Positions 53,001 through 63,574 of a stretch of DNA of 64,000 nt are shown one piece after another. The notes under the pieces were generated by a model. It was not told the origin of the DNA. It saw only the letters and a list, made by a program, of their open reading frames with translations, and searched no databases. This DNA comes from Cellvibrio sp. KY-GH-1 (GTDB lineage Bacteria > Pseudomonadota > Gammaproteobacteria > Pseudomonadales > Cellvibrionaceae). Both the position numbers and the translations under genes were made by a program. The stretch spans positions 2,935,501 to 2,999,500 of the forward strand of contig NZ_CP031728.1 of the NCBI RefSeq assembly GCF_008806975.1, given 5' to 3'. Position 1 is the first letter of the stretch; each line of letters starts with the position of its first letter.

Positions 53001-56000
53001 AATAGATCCCACAGATAACTGATGGAGCCGTCATTCGAAGGCGTTATGCTCGTAGGCAAAATAGAAGGGTTCGATAAAACAACATTGCTCGGCTGGACAA
53101 GCGTCAATTTAACATTCAGCCCACCTATGGTTTCCAAGGCTCTCGGCAAATAGACCATTACAAGACTGGTATCACCAAGATGAGTTGTAAATAAACTAGT
53201 GTTCACCTCCCCCTCAGCCGTTACAGCGCCCCAAAAACCTCCTGGCTTTTGTTTGTTAAGCAAGTATGTCACTGAGTTTCTGATGACCGGATCTGCGGCT
53301 GACGGAGTTGTGTAGTTAAGCGCAATACCTACCAACGCTGTCATCAAAGAGTCAGGCTTACGGAGATTATCTGGGTCGTTAATATTGGCAGTACCATTTA
53401 CAGACCAGCCCCCGTCTGCTGACTGGCGAGCACGAAGCAATGCAACGATTTTATCGATGCGCGAGCTAATTTGGTTTTTTAAATTTTCATCAACCAAATG
53501 TTTACGAATTTCAGCTAAACCAATAATTGTTGTCGCATGGTCAACATTTTTCTGACTGAGTAAATCGTGCGAGGCCAAATATCTGTTAGCCATAGCAGGA
53601 AAGCCAGTTAAATAGTTTTCCAATATTGTGTCGTTCAGGCTGCGTTTTTCAATCGGCTTAATGTCAGACAAAACACGGTCACTTGCGAAGAGAGCCCCAT
53701 TGAGCGAGGCAATTCCAAATAAATTAGTTGAAAATAGAACCCGGCTCGCGGCGCCGTTAGCATTAATGAGATCTAAACCTTGCGACTCGCCTGTGGCCGT
53801 ACCGCCAAATCCTTTGTTGTCGTTGGTAATAAAAATTTCATCCGCAGACTGAATAACAAGGTTAATGGGGCGAGAGGAAAGCCCTGATGAAAAAATTGAT
53901 ATCTCTCCTGTGACTGCGACTTTTATTAGCCGAGAATTGCCCCACTCAGCCACAAGCAAATAACCATCGGGATGCCATGCAATGCCATGCGGAAGACGCA
54001 AACCATTCTTCTCAACAATTGTTTGAATTGTCCCATTACCAAGCAAACGAACTATCTTTCCTTCATCTGCGCAGGAAATATAAGTATCCCCGAGTGAATT
54101 CTGTGCTATTCCCCATGCGCGCTGATTACAAACTTTATAACTATTAAGAACTGCACCCGTCGGAGTAACCCGGAAAATTTCACCCGTATAGGTTGTCATT
54201 AAGAAATTACCACTAGATTCAACGTGCACGCCGTGAACCAAGTTACTAATCCCGGCAACAGACCTAAACAGTATTTCCGTTGTACGGGAAACAGGGTTTA
54301 TTTTTTCTGTCCAACCATTGCGTTTGACTACGTAAATAGAATCTCCTGCCGCCGTTATCGCGTTCAGGCCCGTATTACTATGGTTAGTCGGAATTGTTGC
54401 CCCCCAAGAATATTCATTGTGGACCTTGGATAACGCCCCTTTTGCTTCAATCGCTCGGCTAGCCACCGTTGCAACCAATGCAGTCGCCGAAAACTCACTG
54501 TTCAACCACCCTGTATTTAAATCCGGCTTCCACCACAGTTTTTCACTGGATACTTGGCGTCTCGACCACAGAAATTCCAAGCTATTTACTGTAGTGTGGT
54601 AGGTGTCGTCTGGATGTGGCCACTCACTAATGCCCCACGCAGCGAATAATGTCGCAGATACCTTGCTTTCAGGTCCCGAGCTAGTTTCAAGCTCTCCATC
54701 AATGCGTTGACCAGTTCCTATTTGATTTAAAAAATATAGGGCATGTTCGCGCTTAACATCCGCTCGCTCTAACGACGAGCCTAATCCTGCTACAGTTTGC
54801 GCTTGCGTATGACAACCGAGACAATTATTTTTTTCTTGCCAGGCTACACCTTCTTTGTTGGTATATTCGGCACCGCGCTCGATTGCATTCTTAATCAATG
54901 GGTACAATGGATCTACACTGTTCGCACGTGTAGTATCGACACCCTTCAATCTGATTGTTCCGGTTACAACAGAATCGCCCTCATTCAGAATCGAGCTGTC
55001 GACGGAGTAGCTCGCGCTACCGACATCTCCAACATAAATACTTCCATCAATTTTTTGGTCGATACCATCCGTGCGCACTATTTGTACTTTGTAATTACCC
55101 GTTTGGCCCGCCAGCGGTGTCCATAAACCAAAGTCCACATCGACAATTTGATTGGGAGAAAGTGAATCTACAGACTGGGTCTTCGAGTAAACCACGTGTT
55201 CGGTATTCTCCGCGGCAATGGTGAATTCAAGCGTGCCCGCATCAAGTGCCATATTACCGACATTTCTGATACTTGCCTTTAAACTCACGGGCGTTACTGA
55301 ACCAGCTTGGACCAATGGCGGATACGCAGCGAAAGCCCCCAATTGCATTGGCGTTGGGAGGACATCGACAAGGTAATCTTTCTGAGACAATAGTTTTTTG
55401 GTCTCAGTTGAATACGCATTAACTGCAATTCTGTAGGTACCCGGCTTGTTTGCTCGAGTATTCCACTCAAAACCAATAGTTTTGGTCTCCCCCGCCGCCA
55501 ATGAAAATATAGGCGACCCATAACCTAGCTGATCCGAAATAGCGACTTCTTGAAGCAGTTGCCCATCTGGCGTCCATATCTGACCTTGAACATTTACCGT
55601 GTCTGTTTCTTCGCCAGAGTTTTTAATAGCTCCGGAGAATGTAGCCACTTCAAACGCTTTAAGACTATTGCTCGATGACACAAAATTTACTATGTCAATT
55701 TTGCTCAATATGATTTTCTTTAATGAAAAATCATATCTTGCTATATCGCTAAGTGATGTTGCGACAACGTACGCTTGTGTCTCATAGCCAGCTGCGGAAA
55801 CAATTACTGTGACTTTATTTTGTTTGGATCCTGAGAATCTATAAGCCCCAAGTTCATCACTACTAACAACAATATCGTCAGCCTTAATAGATGCATAAGG
55901 AACAGGGGCCCCAGTCTTTGCGTCTATTACTTTACCGAATACCCCTCCGGACGTTGGATTCATTAAAACTGAACCTGCCGATGTATCAGCTCCACCACTG

Positions 56001-57622
56001 AAAACACCATCCAACACTTTTGTTTCAAAACCATTTTTTTCAAAAATTAGTTTAATGAGGCCATTTTTTGCCGCAATTTTAAACTTGCCATTTACATCTG
56101 TAACAGTACTCGCTCCACCAATTATCTCTCGTACGGAGACACCTTCAATTCCTTGAATGAAATTGAAATCACCAAAATAGCCCGTAATTGCGGTTGGATC
56201 AGATACCGTTCCATGCAAATATCCCTCCTCAATAAATCCATCGCTCAATTTGTGAAGCTCTGGCGAGAACTCATTCTCAGTTTCGTTACCCACATAAACA
56301 GTTTTAGTGAGCGTGTAAAAACCATCCAAAGCAAATCCAACGTTGTATTGACCGGGAATTACTTCTTGCGAATAAAACCCTCCAGCATCAGTAGAAGTGA
56401 GGTATTTACCGCCTCCAAAACGAAGCAGAACCAAATCCACATTCGCAAGAGGCGCCCCCGTCTGACCATCTGTCACACGACCACTTATTACGCCTGAATC
56501 TTTCAATACTTTTAATTGAACAACTCCCACATCAAGCGGAGCGCCACTCCCAAGAGTTATGTTTAACTCGACCTGCTGATAACCGGTAGCCGTAATTTTA
56601 AGTAAGTAGTCCCCTGGGCTAAGGCTTGCGCCATTAAAGTACCCATTTATATTTGATGCTATGGTTCGAACACTCGGCCCAGAAATATCCACTCGCGCTG
56701 AATCTATGGGTTTACCGGTAACATTACTTTTTAATAATCCAGAAATAGATCCAAGGTCTTTGTTTTCAATAATCGGTGGGTTTTTTACGAGATATAACAC
56801 CTGCAGCGCAATGGCTGTGGTGTAAGGGTCATTATTCCAAGAACCATTTTCCAGTTGGGATTTCGTTAAAAACTGAAGCGCTTTTTCGTAAGCTGTTGGC
56901 GATGACGAAGCGGGTATAACCGCTAATAATATTTGAGCAGTATCCAACACACCCGCCCATCCACCAGTAGGGGTTTGAGCCTTAAGAAGATACTGAATGG
57001 AAGATGCAATTTTATCATTAACATTAAATGTTAACCGGTGCTTCTGTAGCGCCCTATTCACTTGGGCAGTGACAATCAAAGAAGGGTTATTACTTTCTTC
57101 AGCCCAGGATTTATCGCTGCGCTGCTTTCCAAGCAAAAAGCTTAATGCATTCGCCGCGTTAAAACTGTGCAGTTCCTCCAAGCCATCAATCGATGCTAAT
57201 AGCTGTGCACTGGCGAATACAGAGTCGTCATATCCAGGATAATCACCAAAACCACCGCTGTAAGCCAAGAAGTTCGTTATCGGGGCAACAGGAAGATTGG
57301 CTGCCAATGCTTTATTCAGCCGCAATGCGTTAACGCTGGCCTCTAAATGTTGGCTTGGTTCACCCTGTAAAAACTGCAGCGCCTTAGTCTTTATTGCTGC
57401 ATCAAGTGATTTGTGTTGATTCAGTGCAATCAAGGATTCAGCGGTCGCTTGCTGGACCGACGCTAACGAGACAGTGGAGTCAAAGCGACCGTCAGCCTGT
57501 TGCTGGGATTTAAGCCATGCGACCCCACCATCTATAGATGCGGCCGAAGAAAATGAGAAAAATGAAATAAAAAGGCAAGTGAATGCTGCAAGCAGGTGCC
57601 TGACGACGAATAACGTTCCCAT
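50048..57622 (-). CDS. 2524-aa exported multidomain protein (cyclase-fold, Ig-like, propeller, choice-of-anchor A)
   Basis: Signal peptide 1-28 (LLAAFTCLFISFFSFSSAAS). About 30-290: repeats of the terpenoid-cyclase/prenyltransferase toroid (GGVAWLKSQQQADGRF; FLTKSQLENGSWNND). About 295-640: four carboxypeptidase-regulatory-like repeats (ISGRVTDGQTGAPLANVDLV). Then CARDB/Ig-like repeats, a second toroid part with a heme-c type CxxCH (NNCLGCHTQAQ), an NHL/SMP-30-like propeller (LPHGIAWHPDGYLLVAEWGN), more toroid and Ig-like repeats, and a choice-of-anchor A domain (YGNFVWDNFTSLSSTVEGRL; IEGSILAPFAEV). It ends in an Ig-like domain. The ATG follows AGGG. It is the first gene of the array strand and may be a surface partner or carrier for the effectors; function unknown. 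Confidence 0.75.
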   Translation of the reverse strand: MGTLFVVRHLLAAFTCLFISFFSFSSAASIDGGVAWLKSQQQADGRFDSTVSLASVQQATAESLIALNQHKSLDAAIKTKALQFLQGEPSQHLEASVNALRLNKALAANLPVAPITNFLAYSGGFGDYPGYDDSVFASAQLLASIDGLEELHSFNAANALSFLLGKQRSDKSWAEESNNPSLIVTAQVNRALQKHRLTFNVNDKIASSIQYLLKAQTPTGGWAGVLDTAQILLAVIPASSSPTAYEKALQFLTKSQLENGSWNNDPYTTAIALQVLYLVKNPPIIENKDLGSISGLLKSNVTGKPIDSARVDISGPSVRTIASNINGYFNGASLSPGDYLLKITATGYQQVELNITLGSGAPLDVGVVQLKVLKDSGVISGRVTDGQTGAPLANVDLVLLRFGGGKYLTSTDAGGFYSQEVIPGQYNVGFALDGFYTLTKTVYVGNETENEFSPELHKLSDGFIEEGYLHGTVSDPTAITGYFGDFNFIQGIEGVSVREIIGGASTVTDVNGKFKIAAKNGLIKLIFEKNGFETKVLDGVFSGGADTSAGSVLMNPTSGGVFGKVIDAKTGAPVPYASIKADDIVVSSDELGAYRFSGSKQNKVTVIVSAAGYETQAYVVATSLSDIARYDFSLKKIILSKIDIVNFVSSSNSLKAFEVATFSGAIKNSGEETDTVNVQGQIWTPDGQLLQEVAISDQLGYGSPIFSLAAGETKTIGFEWNTRANKPGTYRIAVNAYSTETKKLLSQKDYLVDVLPTPMQLGAFAAYPPLVQAGSVTPVSLKASIRNVGNMALDAGTLEFTIAAENTEHVVYSKTQSVDSLSPNQIVDVDFGLWTPLAGQTGNYKVQIVRTDGIDQKIDGSIYVGDVGSASYSVDSSILNEGDSVVTGTIRLKGVDTTRANSVDPLYPLIKNAIERGAEYTNKEGVAWQEKNNCLGCHTQAQTVAGLGSSLERADVKREHALYFLNQIGTGQRIDGELETSSGPESKVSATLFAAWGISEWPHPDDTYHTTVNSLEFLWSRRQVSSEKLWWKPDLNTGWLNSEFSATALVATVASRAIEAKGALSKVHNEYSWGATIPTNHSNTGLNAITAAGDSIYVVKRNGWTEKINPVSRTTEILFRSVAGISNLVHGVHVESSGNFLMTTYTGEIFRVTPTGAVLNSYKVCNQRAWGIAQNSLGDTYISCADEGKIVRLLGNGTIQTIVEKNGLRLPHGIAWHPDGYLLVAEWGNSRLIKVAVTGEISIFSSGLSSRPINLVIQSADEIFITNDNKGFGGTATGESQGLDLINANGAASRVLFSTNLFGIASLNGALFASDRVLSDIKPIEKRSLNDTILENYLTGFPAMANRYLASHDLLSQKNVDHATTIIGLAEIRKHLVDENLKNQISSRIDKIVALLRARQSADGGWSVNGTANINDPDNLRKPDSLMTALVGIALNYTTPSAADPVIRNSVTYLLNKQKPGGFWGAVTAEGEVNTSLFTTHLGDTSLVMVYLPRALETIGGLNVKLTLVQPSNVVLSNPSILPTSITPSNDGSISYLWDLLGVKNEGVDIDFDLAIKDLGLKEIRPVSTNAQITFANSFTDEVINNSVAIPSVTNAAAQTLDLKTNKSVYGANEYVNITNVVKSLGSVFGGGSVQLSVRSVDDSSVLAKLVPIAVGTIPVFNTQSVTAEWNTATTMAGAYEIHGQLVDSRNRVIAEAVASITISASSLDGSTLVGASLFADKAEYRVSETVKLDAVVSNMTSNTMLPSSLAKLRVVDAQAGVVLEREFAIPQLVSSEQFARQTTLELVGVKPGQYQASWTIYDAAGAGSLASANTTFAVSDDPLRALSGSVTLEHLELDRGALQGCNFVVTNQGTGLLNDIMMKKSVVSIDPELVKEATEEILSIVPAGSQSYSKLFATTGFEKGDYACVLEATIAGQSAVLATAIFTVKESAIKLNGDITLGERARLLVLIDSSATERTYLENLLTNAGWFYTIVDNAAAFATEMNQGGYGAYALLSEKVTLDQTTQASLNAKVAAGDGLVVAGATDRRHQVLEQALGIKTSANESYAKGVAINDSVLGLAWQRAFNKSSQVLNFTADGATIIGQYKNDLPGADTQTVLGALGAAGRYGNFVWDNFTSLSSTVEGRLAVGGNLSLQNFSVGDKLDPNKLHDVVTVGGNVIFPSGRIYYGNVIAGGSVSGIGDAVRFGMATGATIKGNAPMPINFNVEREYLQQLSSSLATLPANGTVKMQWGGLELKGDCSSRSQVFNVNGADLGVAHTFAVSCIPDNATVVFNVIGQNVSIKSMGMQSLTNIRDKVLFNFPQATSLSMTSVGIEGSILAPFAEVNQPAGRVEGQVIVKSWNSTTSGYMSIHNRFFSGDLSMVTASANKNALSIYQYQLGKSVFVGFDVLAQATNVGAGNENPFAQLLLAALQQVNPEPITARAGKTLPILVSYANAGAQTATGQVKLVMPANVSVISAANFTKAANSNDWIAPFALDAGATQSQLLYVKLPQTGGGLLQLQVQTGTSPDWQTRAEKFLNLQP

Positions 57623-57734
57623 GTTGTTTCCCTTTCAGCGAGATCCAGGAGTGGAGTTTAAAAATGATCAAAAATTAAGTGGCAGGCAAAGTAGCATAAA
57701 AAAGAGATGGAATTATGTTTTAGGCGACAAAATT

Positions 57735-58007
57735 TCAACCCTCCGTTACCTGATCATCAACCTCCTTATCAAATCTGCTGCGCATTTCGGTGGTTACATT
57801 GGCAGCGATACCGGTGCTATCCCACATATTAATCATTACGCGGATAAAGTGGAGCGGCCTGCCACTAGCACTAGCACTAGCACTAGCACTAGCACTAGCA
57901 CTAGCACTAGCACTAGCACTAGCACTAGCACTGGCAAATCCTAATCGCGACCTGAGTGTATTCACAAACTCTACCGTGCCTTGAATAAATTCACTAACAT
58001 CCGTCAC
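57735..58007 (-). CDS. Doubtful 90-aa ORF with an Ala-Ser repeat
   Basis: GTG start directly after the stop of the next ORF (TAAGTG). The middle is a pure (AS)n run made by the hexanucleotide repeat at 57863-57932; flanks are VSEFIQGTVEFVNTLRSRLG and MINMWDSTGIAANV. No RBS and no family. The opposite strand is open too, as expected for such a repeat. It may be the tail of a broken gene. Confidence 0.25.
   Translation of the reverse strand: MTDVSEFIQGTVEFVNTLRSRLGFASASASASASASASASASASASASGRPLHFIRVMINMWDSTGIAANVTTEMRSRFDKEVDDQVTEG
57863..57932. repeat. Hexanucleotide microsatellite (CACTAG)n, about 11.7 copies
   Basis: A perfect tandem array of a 6-bp unit lies between the signal-peptide end of the 2524-aa gene and the terC region. 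The unit length is a multiple of three, so changes in copy number would not shift a frame. Each unit contains CTAG, a tetranucleotide that is rare in many bacterial genomes. Confidence 0.95.
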
Positions 58008-58298
58008 TTAGGGCTTAATTGGGGACAAAAGCACATCGGCAGCGCAGATGGCAGGCTCCTGCACAACGCCTTTAGCGTCCTGTGTAACAATCAGTATGTA
58101 GTCATAATCCAAAGCTTGCAGCGCCACATAAAGGCGCTGGAAATTCGCATAGGGTTCAGGCAGAAAGGCAACAATATGCTCGCGATATGGGGCATCGTTC
58201 AAAACTATATCGAGATTGGGAATGTTAGTTCTGGAGATACCGCCTGCAGTGTCGGCTTTTTTATTGCAGAAAAATCCCCCCAATAAAAAACGGGCCAC
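58008..58298 (-). CDS. Hypothetical 96-aa ORF
   Basis: The frame starts ATG inside the terC terminator and reads MARFLLGGFFCNKKADTAGG to LLSPIKP. No RBS or family is evident. A segment FQRLYVALQALDYDYILIVT looks protein-like, so it could be the end of a gene that lost its start. Low confidence. Confidence 0.3.
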   Translation of the reverse strand: MARFLLGGFFCNKKADTAGGISRTNIPNLDIVLNDAPYREHIVAFLPEPYANFQRLYVALQALDYDYILIVTQDAKGVVQEPAICAADVLLSPIKP

Positions 58299-58314
58299 AC
58301 AGGGCCCGCTTTTT
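58285..58314 (-). terminator. Intrinsic terminator after terC-like gene
   Basis: CGGGCC and GGCCCG form a stem over a CACA-containing loop, flanked by A-runs and T-runs on both strands, 24 bp after the terC stop. It could act in both directions. Confidence 0.8.
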
Positions 58315-58337
58315 ACTCTTCAACAAATGCTTACTTG

Positions 58338-59099
58338 TTAATCTTGTGACTTTTGATCGCCAGGATAGTCCTTTCGCAACTCCACCGGCTTATCGATATT
58401 TTTGCGCATTTTAATATTGATCATCTCCACACCCAATGAGAAGGCCATGGCGAAATAGACGTAGCCCTTAGGCACATGCACATCAAAACCTTCGATCATC
58501 AAGGTGAAACCAACAATCACCAGGAAGGAAAGTGCGAGGATTTTAATGGTCGGATGGTCATCCACGAAATCGCCAATCGGTTTAGCGGCAAACAGCATAA
58601 CACCGACTGCGATGATAATTGCCAACGCCATAATCGGAACCTGGCTGACCAAACCAACCGCAGTAATCACTGAGTCCAATGAGAACACGATATCCAGAAT
58701 CGCAATTTGTACCAGTACAACCATCAAACCATGAGCCGCAACATTGCGCTCAGTTTCAATTGCCCCTTCAAGGCTGCCGTGAATTTCATGCGTTGCTTTG
58801 GCAATCAAAAAGAGGCCACCGCCGATCAAAATAATATCTCGCCCAGAGACAGGATGCCCAAATACATGGAATAAGGGATCTACCAACCCCATTACCCACG
58901 CAAGCGAGAACAACAATGCCAGGCGGGTAAGCATAGCCAAACCGAGGCCGACTGTCCGGGCAAATTTCCGCTGATGCTCGGGAAGCTTTCCCACCAGAAT
59001 CGATATGAAAATAATGTTGTCGATCCCCAATACAATTTCCAGGGCCGTCAGCGTTGCCAGGGCAACCCAGGCTTCCGGGCTGGCTAACCATTCAAACAT
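58338..59099 (-). CDS. TerC family integral membrane protein
   Basis: 253 aa, about seven membrane segments with TerC hallmarks: ALEIVLGIDNIIFISILVGK (acidic residues in helix 2) and IAILDIVFSLDSVITAVGLV (helix 5). Such proteins are linked to tellurite resistance and to manganese or other metal export; the natural role here is unknown. Own terminator downstream. The 230 bp upstream (59100-59329) holds its promoter and no gene. Confidence 0.92.
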   Translation of the reverse strand: MFEWLASPEAWVALATLTALEIVLGIDNIIFISILVGKLPEHQRKFARTVGLGLAMLTRLALLFSLAWVMGLVDPLFHVFGHPVSGRDIILIGGGLFLIAKATHEIHGSLEGAIETERNVAAHGLMVVLVQIAILDIVFSLDSVITAVGLVSQVPIMALAIIIAVGVMLFAAKPIGDFVDDHPTIKILALSFLVIVGFTLMIEGFDVHVPKGYVYFAMAFSLGVEMINIKMRKNIDKPVELRKDYPGDQKSQD

Positions 59100-59329
59100 T
59101 GCTTGCTCTCTTCTCTTAGTTGTTACCGATGGATTAATAGTGGATTGGAGATGCCAATCGACCAGATTTTTTGTTTACCGGCGCCATTGAGGCAATAGTA
59201 AAGGCCGCGATTGTACCCTGCCCCATACAACCTTAGGCAATTAGTTTTACCTTTTGTGGTAACAAGTGAATGACAGAGGGCGGAGCGATTAAGACGTCAT
59301 CGTGGGAATGACGCCTTAGCAACGAGGGA

Positions 59330-60721
59330 TCAGGAATTGCGGGTAGTTAAACGGCTTAATAGCGCCATTAGGCCTTTCTTTTCATTTTTCATCAGGTAGT
59401 GATCACGAATACCGGATATATCCACATCGTAGCTGCCCGGTTCAAGGTCGCGAGCAATTTCGATTTTTTCAATTTCATAGCGGGATTTTTTTCCAGAATC
59501 CAACAGCTCTTGCTTGCGCTTATCGTCTTCTGACAAGTCCAGCAGCAGGTATTCATCCAGAGGTTGCTTATACGCATCCAACACAACAATCACCCGCGGC
59601 TTTAACCGGCGCTCGAAGTTTTGCTCGACCACCACCGCCACTTCACCAGTACTCAACTCCACCAAAGTACCGGTCGGGTACAAACCAATAGCGCGGATAA
59701 ACTCCACCACCAACTCTTCCTGGAACTGGATATTACGTAACTCATAAAGCTTGCCCACGGCCTTGGAGGGCGCAATAGGGTGACGCGAGCCGCGCGGATT
59801 GGTGACATAATCATAATAGGTCACTATGCCCGCAATCTTTCCCAATAGAGGGATTTTGTCGCCAGACAAGCCTTGCGGGAAACCACTACCATTAAGGCGC
59901 TCGCAGTGAGTTTTCACCACACTGATAACTCGCGGTTCTACACCAGGTGTTTGGCGCAGTATCTCACAACCTAACTCAACAAAAGTTTCGTATAGACTTT
60001 CCTCATCTGCACTGCGCTCGGATTTCGCCAGCAGTACAGCATCCAATTGGACTTTTCCCACATCCTTGAGCAGCACTCCCATTGCCAGCACATCAAGATC
60101 GCGCTTGGGCAGCCCAATATGGCGGCCGAATAAAATCGCCCACACTGACGAGCGCACAGCATGGCTATAGGTATATTCGTCTTTTTCCTGTACGCGGGAC
60201 AGCCAGGTAAATGCATCTGGATTGCGCAGTACACTATCTACCATCTCACTGGCAACGCGCTTTGTTTCTCCCAGAGAAAGACCATCGAACTGGTTTTTCT
60301 CCAATTGATCCATAACCTCTACAACCGCGCCATAGACCTTTTGATGTAACTGGCGCGCTTTTTTTACTTCGCGCTGCAAGGGCTCCACTTCGCGATAGAG
60401 TCCGCGCTGGATTTTCAAAGGAGCAACAGTCTCCGTAAATGAGCTAACTCGCTCACGGGTTGAGGTTTTTTTAGCGGCGGGGGCAATCGTCTTGAGGTTA
60501 GCCGCGATGGGACCGCGACCTTTTTCGATATCTATATAGACATAGTTGCACAAAGCTTTGAGCTGATTAATTTCGCCCAGATCACGCAGATAAAAACCTT
60601 GCAAAGGAAAAGGAGTCTGCGACCAAGGGCGATCCAGCCCGGACACAAACATACCTATGGTTAGCTCATTAACGTCAACTTTGACCTGCTTGATGCCCAC
60701 GCCTTTTCCCCACGTCACCAT
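59330..60721 (-). CDS. DUF3391 / degenerate HD-GYP domain protein
   Basis: 463 aa. The N-terminal DUF3391 region (IKQVKVDVNELTIGMFVSGL ... YVYIDIEKG) leads to an HD-GYP-like domain. Metal and GYP motifs are altered: GVLLKDVGKVQL has Lys for the His of the HD pair, and THCERLNGSGFPQGL has GFP for GYP with one His replaced by Cys. The fold is clearly kept, but c-di-GMP hydrolysis is doubtful; a binding or regulatory role is more likely. A start closer to VGIKQVKVDV is possible. The intergenic 60722-60928 shows nothing else. Confidence 0.88.
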   Translation of the reverse strand: MVTWGKGVGIKQVKVDVNELTIGMFVSGLDRPWSQTPFPLQGFYLRDLGEINQLKALCNYVYIDIEKGRGPIAANLKTIAPAAKKTSTRERVSSFTETVAPLKIQRGLYREVEPLQREVKKARQLHQKVYGAVVEVMDQLEKNQFDGLSLGETKRVASEMVDSVLRNPDAFTWLSRVQEKDEYTYSHAVRSSVWAILFGRHIGLPKRDLDVLAMGVLLKDVGKVQLDAVLLAKSERSADEESLYETFVELGCEILRQTPGVEPRVISVVKTHCERLNGSGFPQGLSGDKIPLLGKIAGIVTYYDYVTNPRGSRHPIAPSKAVGKLYELRNIQFQEELVVEFIRAIGLYPTGTLVELSTGEVAVVVEQNFERRLKPRVIVVLDAYKQPLDEYLLLDLSEDDKRKQELLDSGKKSRYEIEKIEIARDLEPGSYDVDISGIRDHYLMKNEKKGLMALLSRLTTRNS

Positions 60722-60928
60722 TTGGTGTTAATTATCGACTTTATTGCTTGGGATAACTGGCACTGATCGCCTGGCGTTCGATGTAAACCGCCATTGATTG
60801 CCTAAATAAACTTCCAAATCTTCCTAAAAAATTTTTGGATATGGCGCCGAGTTTAATCAAGATACACGCGCCACACCAGAGTTGCCGGATTAAAGGTAGC
60901 TAAATAAGCCTGCTTGGTGACAAAAAGA

Positions 60929-61996
60929 TTACAGGTGGTGCTGTCCTGATAACTCATGCACTGCATTAATAAATGCGCCCGCATGTTCAGGATCGACTTC
61001 CGGGGTTATGCCATGGCCCAAGTTGAAGACATGACCAGACCCCTTTCCATAAGAGGCAAGAATACTGCCAACTTCCGCACGAATACGCTCGGGCGACGCG
61101 TAGAGGATGCCCGGATCCATATTGCCCTGCAACGCAACTTTATCACCAACGCGGGCGCGGGCATTGCCGATATCCGTGGTCCAATCCAAGCCCAGCGCAG
61201 TTGCACCGGTCGCTGCCATGGCTTCCAGCCATTGGCCGCCGCCTTTGGTAAACAGAATTACCGGCACTTCGCGACCTTCATTTTCGCGGATCAATCCGGC
61301 CACAATTTTCTGCATGTATTTCAGTGAGAACTCCTGGTACGCCGCATGGGACAGGGCACCGCCCCAGGTATCAAAAATCTGCACAGCCTGGGCGCCTGCC
61401 TTGATTTGGGCATTCAAGTAAACCGTTACCGAGTCAGCCAACACATCCAACAAACGATGCATCACTTGGGGTTGGTTATAGAGCATTTCCTTGGCGCGAC
61501 GGAAATCGCGACTTGAGCCCCCTTCTATCATATAAGTTGCGAGAGTCCAGGGGCTGCCGGAAAAACCAATCAGCGGTACGCGTCCGTTTAATTCGCGACG
61601 GATGGTTTTTACTGCATTAACCACGTAAGGTAGATCTTGCTCTGGATTGATCACTCTCAAAGCACTCACATCGGCTTCGGTACGCACCGCTTTGTGAAAC
61701 TTTGGACCTTCACCAGTTTCGAAATACAGCCCCAAACCCATCGCATCAGGTATGGTGAGAATGTCTGAGAATAGAATCGCCGCATCCAGACCCGGATAAC
61801 GATCCAGCGGCTGCAGGGTGACCTCACAAGCGAGTTCCGGATTAGTGCACAACCCCATAAAGTCGCCCGCTTTCGCGCGCGATGCGCGGTATTCAGGCAA
61901 ATAACGACCCGCCTGACGCATCATCCAAACAGGAGTAACATCTACCGGTTGCTTTAATAATGCACGGAGAAAACGGTCATTTTTAAGTTGGGTCAT
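60929..61996 (-). CDS. hemE: Uroporphyrinogen decarboxylase
   Basis: 355 aa from the ATG at 61996 ([20 protein letters not shown]), the usual HemE start and length; GAGG lies 9 nt upstream. A 25-codon upstream extension is open but not family-like. Signatures: [17 protein letters not shown] near the N-terminus, [17 protein letters not shown] and [17 protein letters not shown]. It makes coproporphyrinogen III from uroporphyrinogen III by four decarboxylations in heme synthesis. Confidence 0.97.
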   Translation of the reverse strand: MTQLKNDRFLRALLKQPVDVTPVWMMRQAGRYLPEYRASRAKAGDFMGLCTNPELACEVTLQPLDRYPGLDAAILFSDILTIPDAMGLGLYFETGEGPKFHKAVRTEADVSALRVINPEQDLPYVVNAVKTIRRELNGRVPLIGFSGSPWTLATYMIEGGSSRDFRRAKEMLYNQPQVMHRLLDVLADSVTVYLNAQIKAGAQAVQIFDTWGGALSHAAYQEFSLKYMQKIVAGLIRENEGREVPVILFTKGGGQWLEAMAATGATALGLDWTTDIGNARARVGDKVALQGNMDPGILYASPERIRAEVGSILASYGKGSGHVFNLGHGITPEVDPEHAGAFINAVHELSGQHHL

Positions 61997-62054
61997 GCTC
62001 TTATCCTCAGGCCTTGGCCTTGCTTGCATTGTGCGGTAAAAACGGGAGTCAGAT

Positions 62055-62082
62055 AAAACAAACCCCGCCATAGCGGGGTTTG
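62055..62082 (-). terminator. Intrinsic terminator after gltD
   Basis: CAAACCCCGC and GCGGGGTTTG form a perfect 10-bp stem with a 4-nt loop, followed by TTTT on the minus strand, 60 bp after the gltD stop and upstream of hemE. Confidence 0.88.
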
Positions 62083-62143
62083 TGCGGCGGCAGAGCCTAA
62101 GCTATTGCCACCAGGAAGGTCAATTCAATCGACGAGATGCTGA

Positions 62144-63574
<1,431 letters not shown>

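Noticed and set aside
57863..57932. Short tandem repeat as a CRISPR array
   Set aside because: The unit is 6 bp with no spacers and there are no cas genes.
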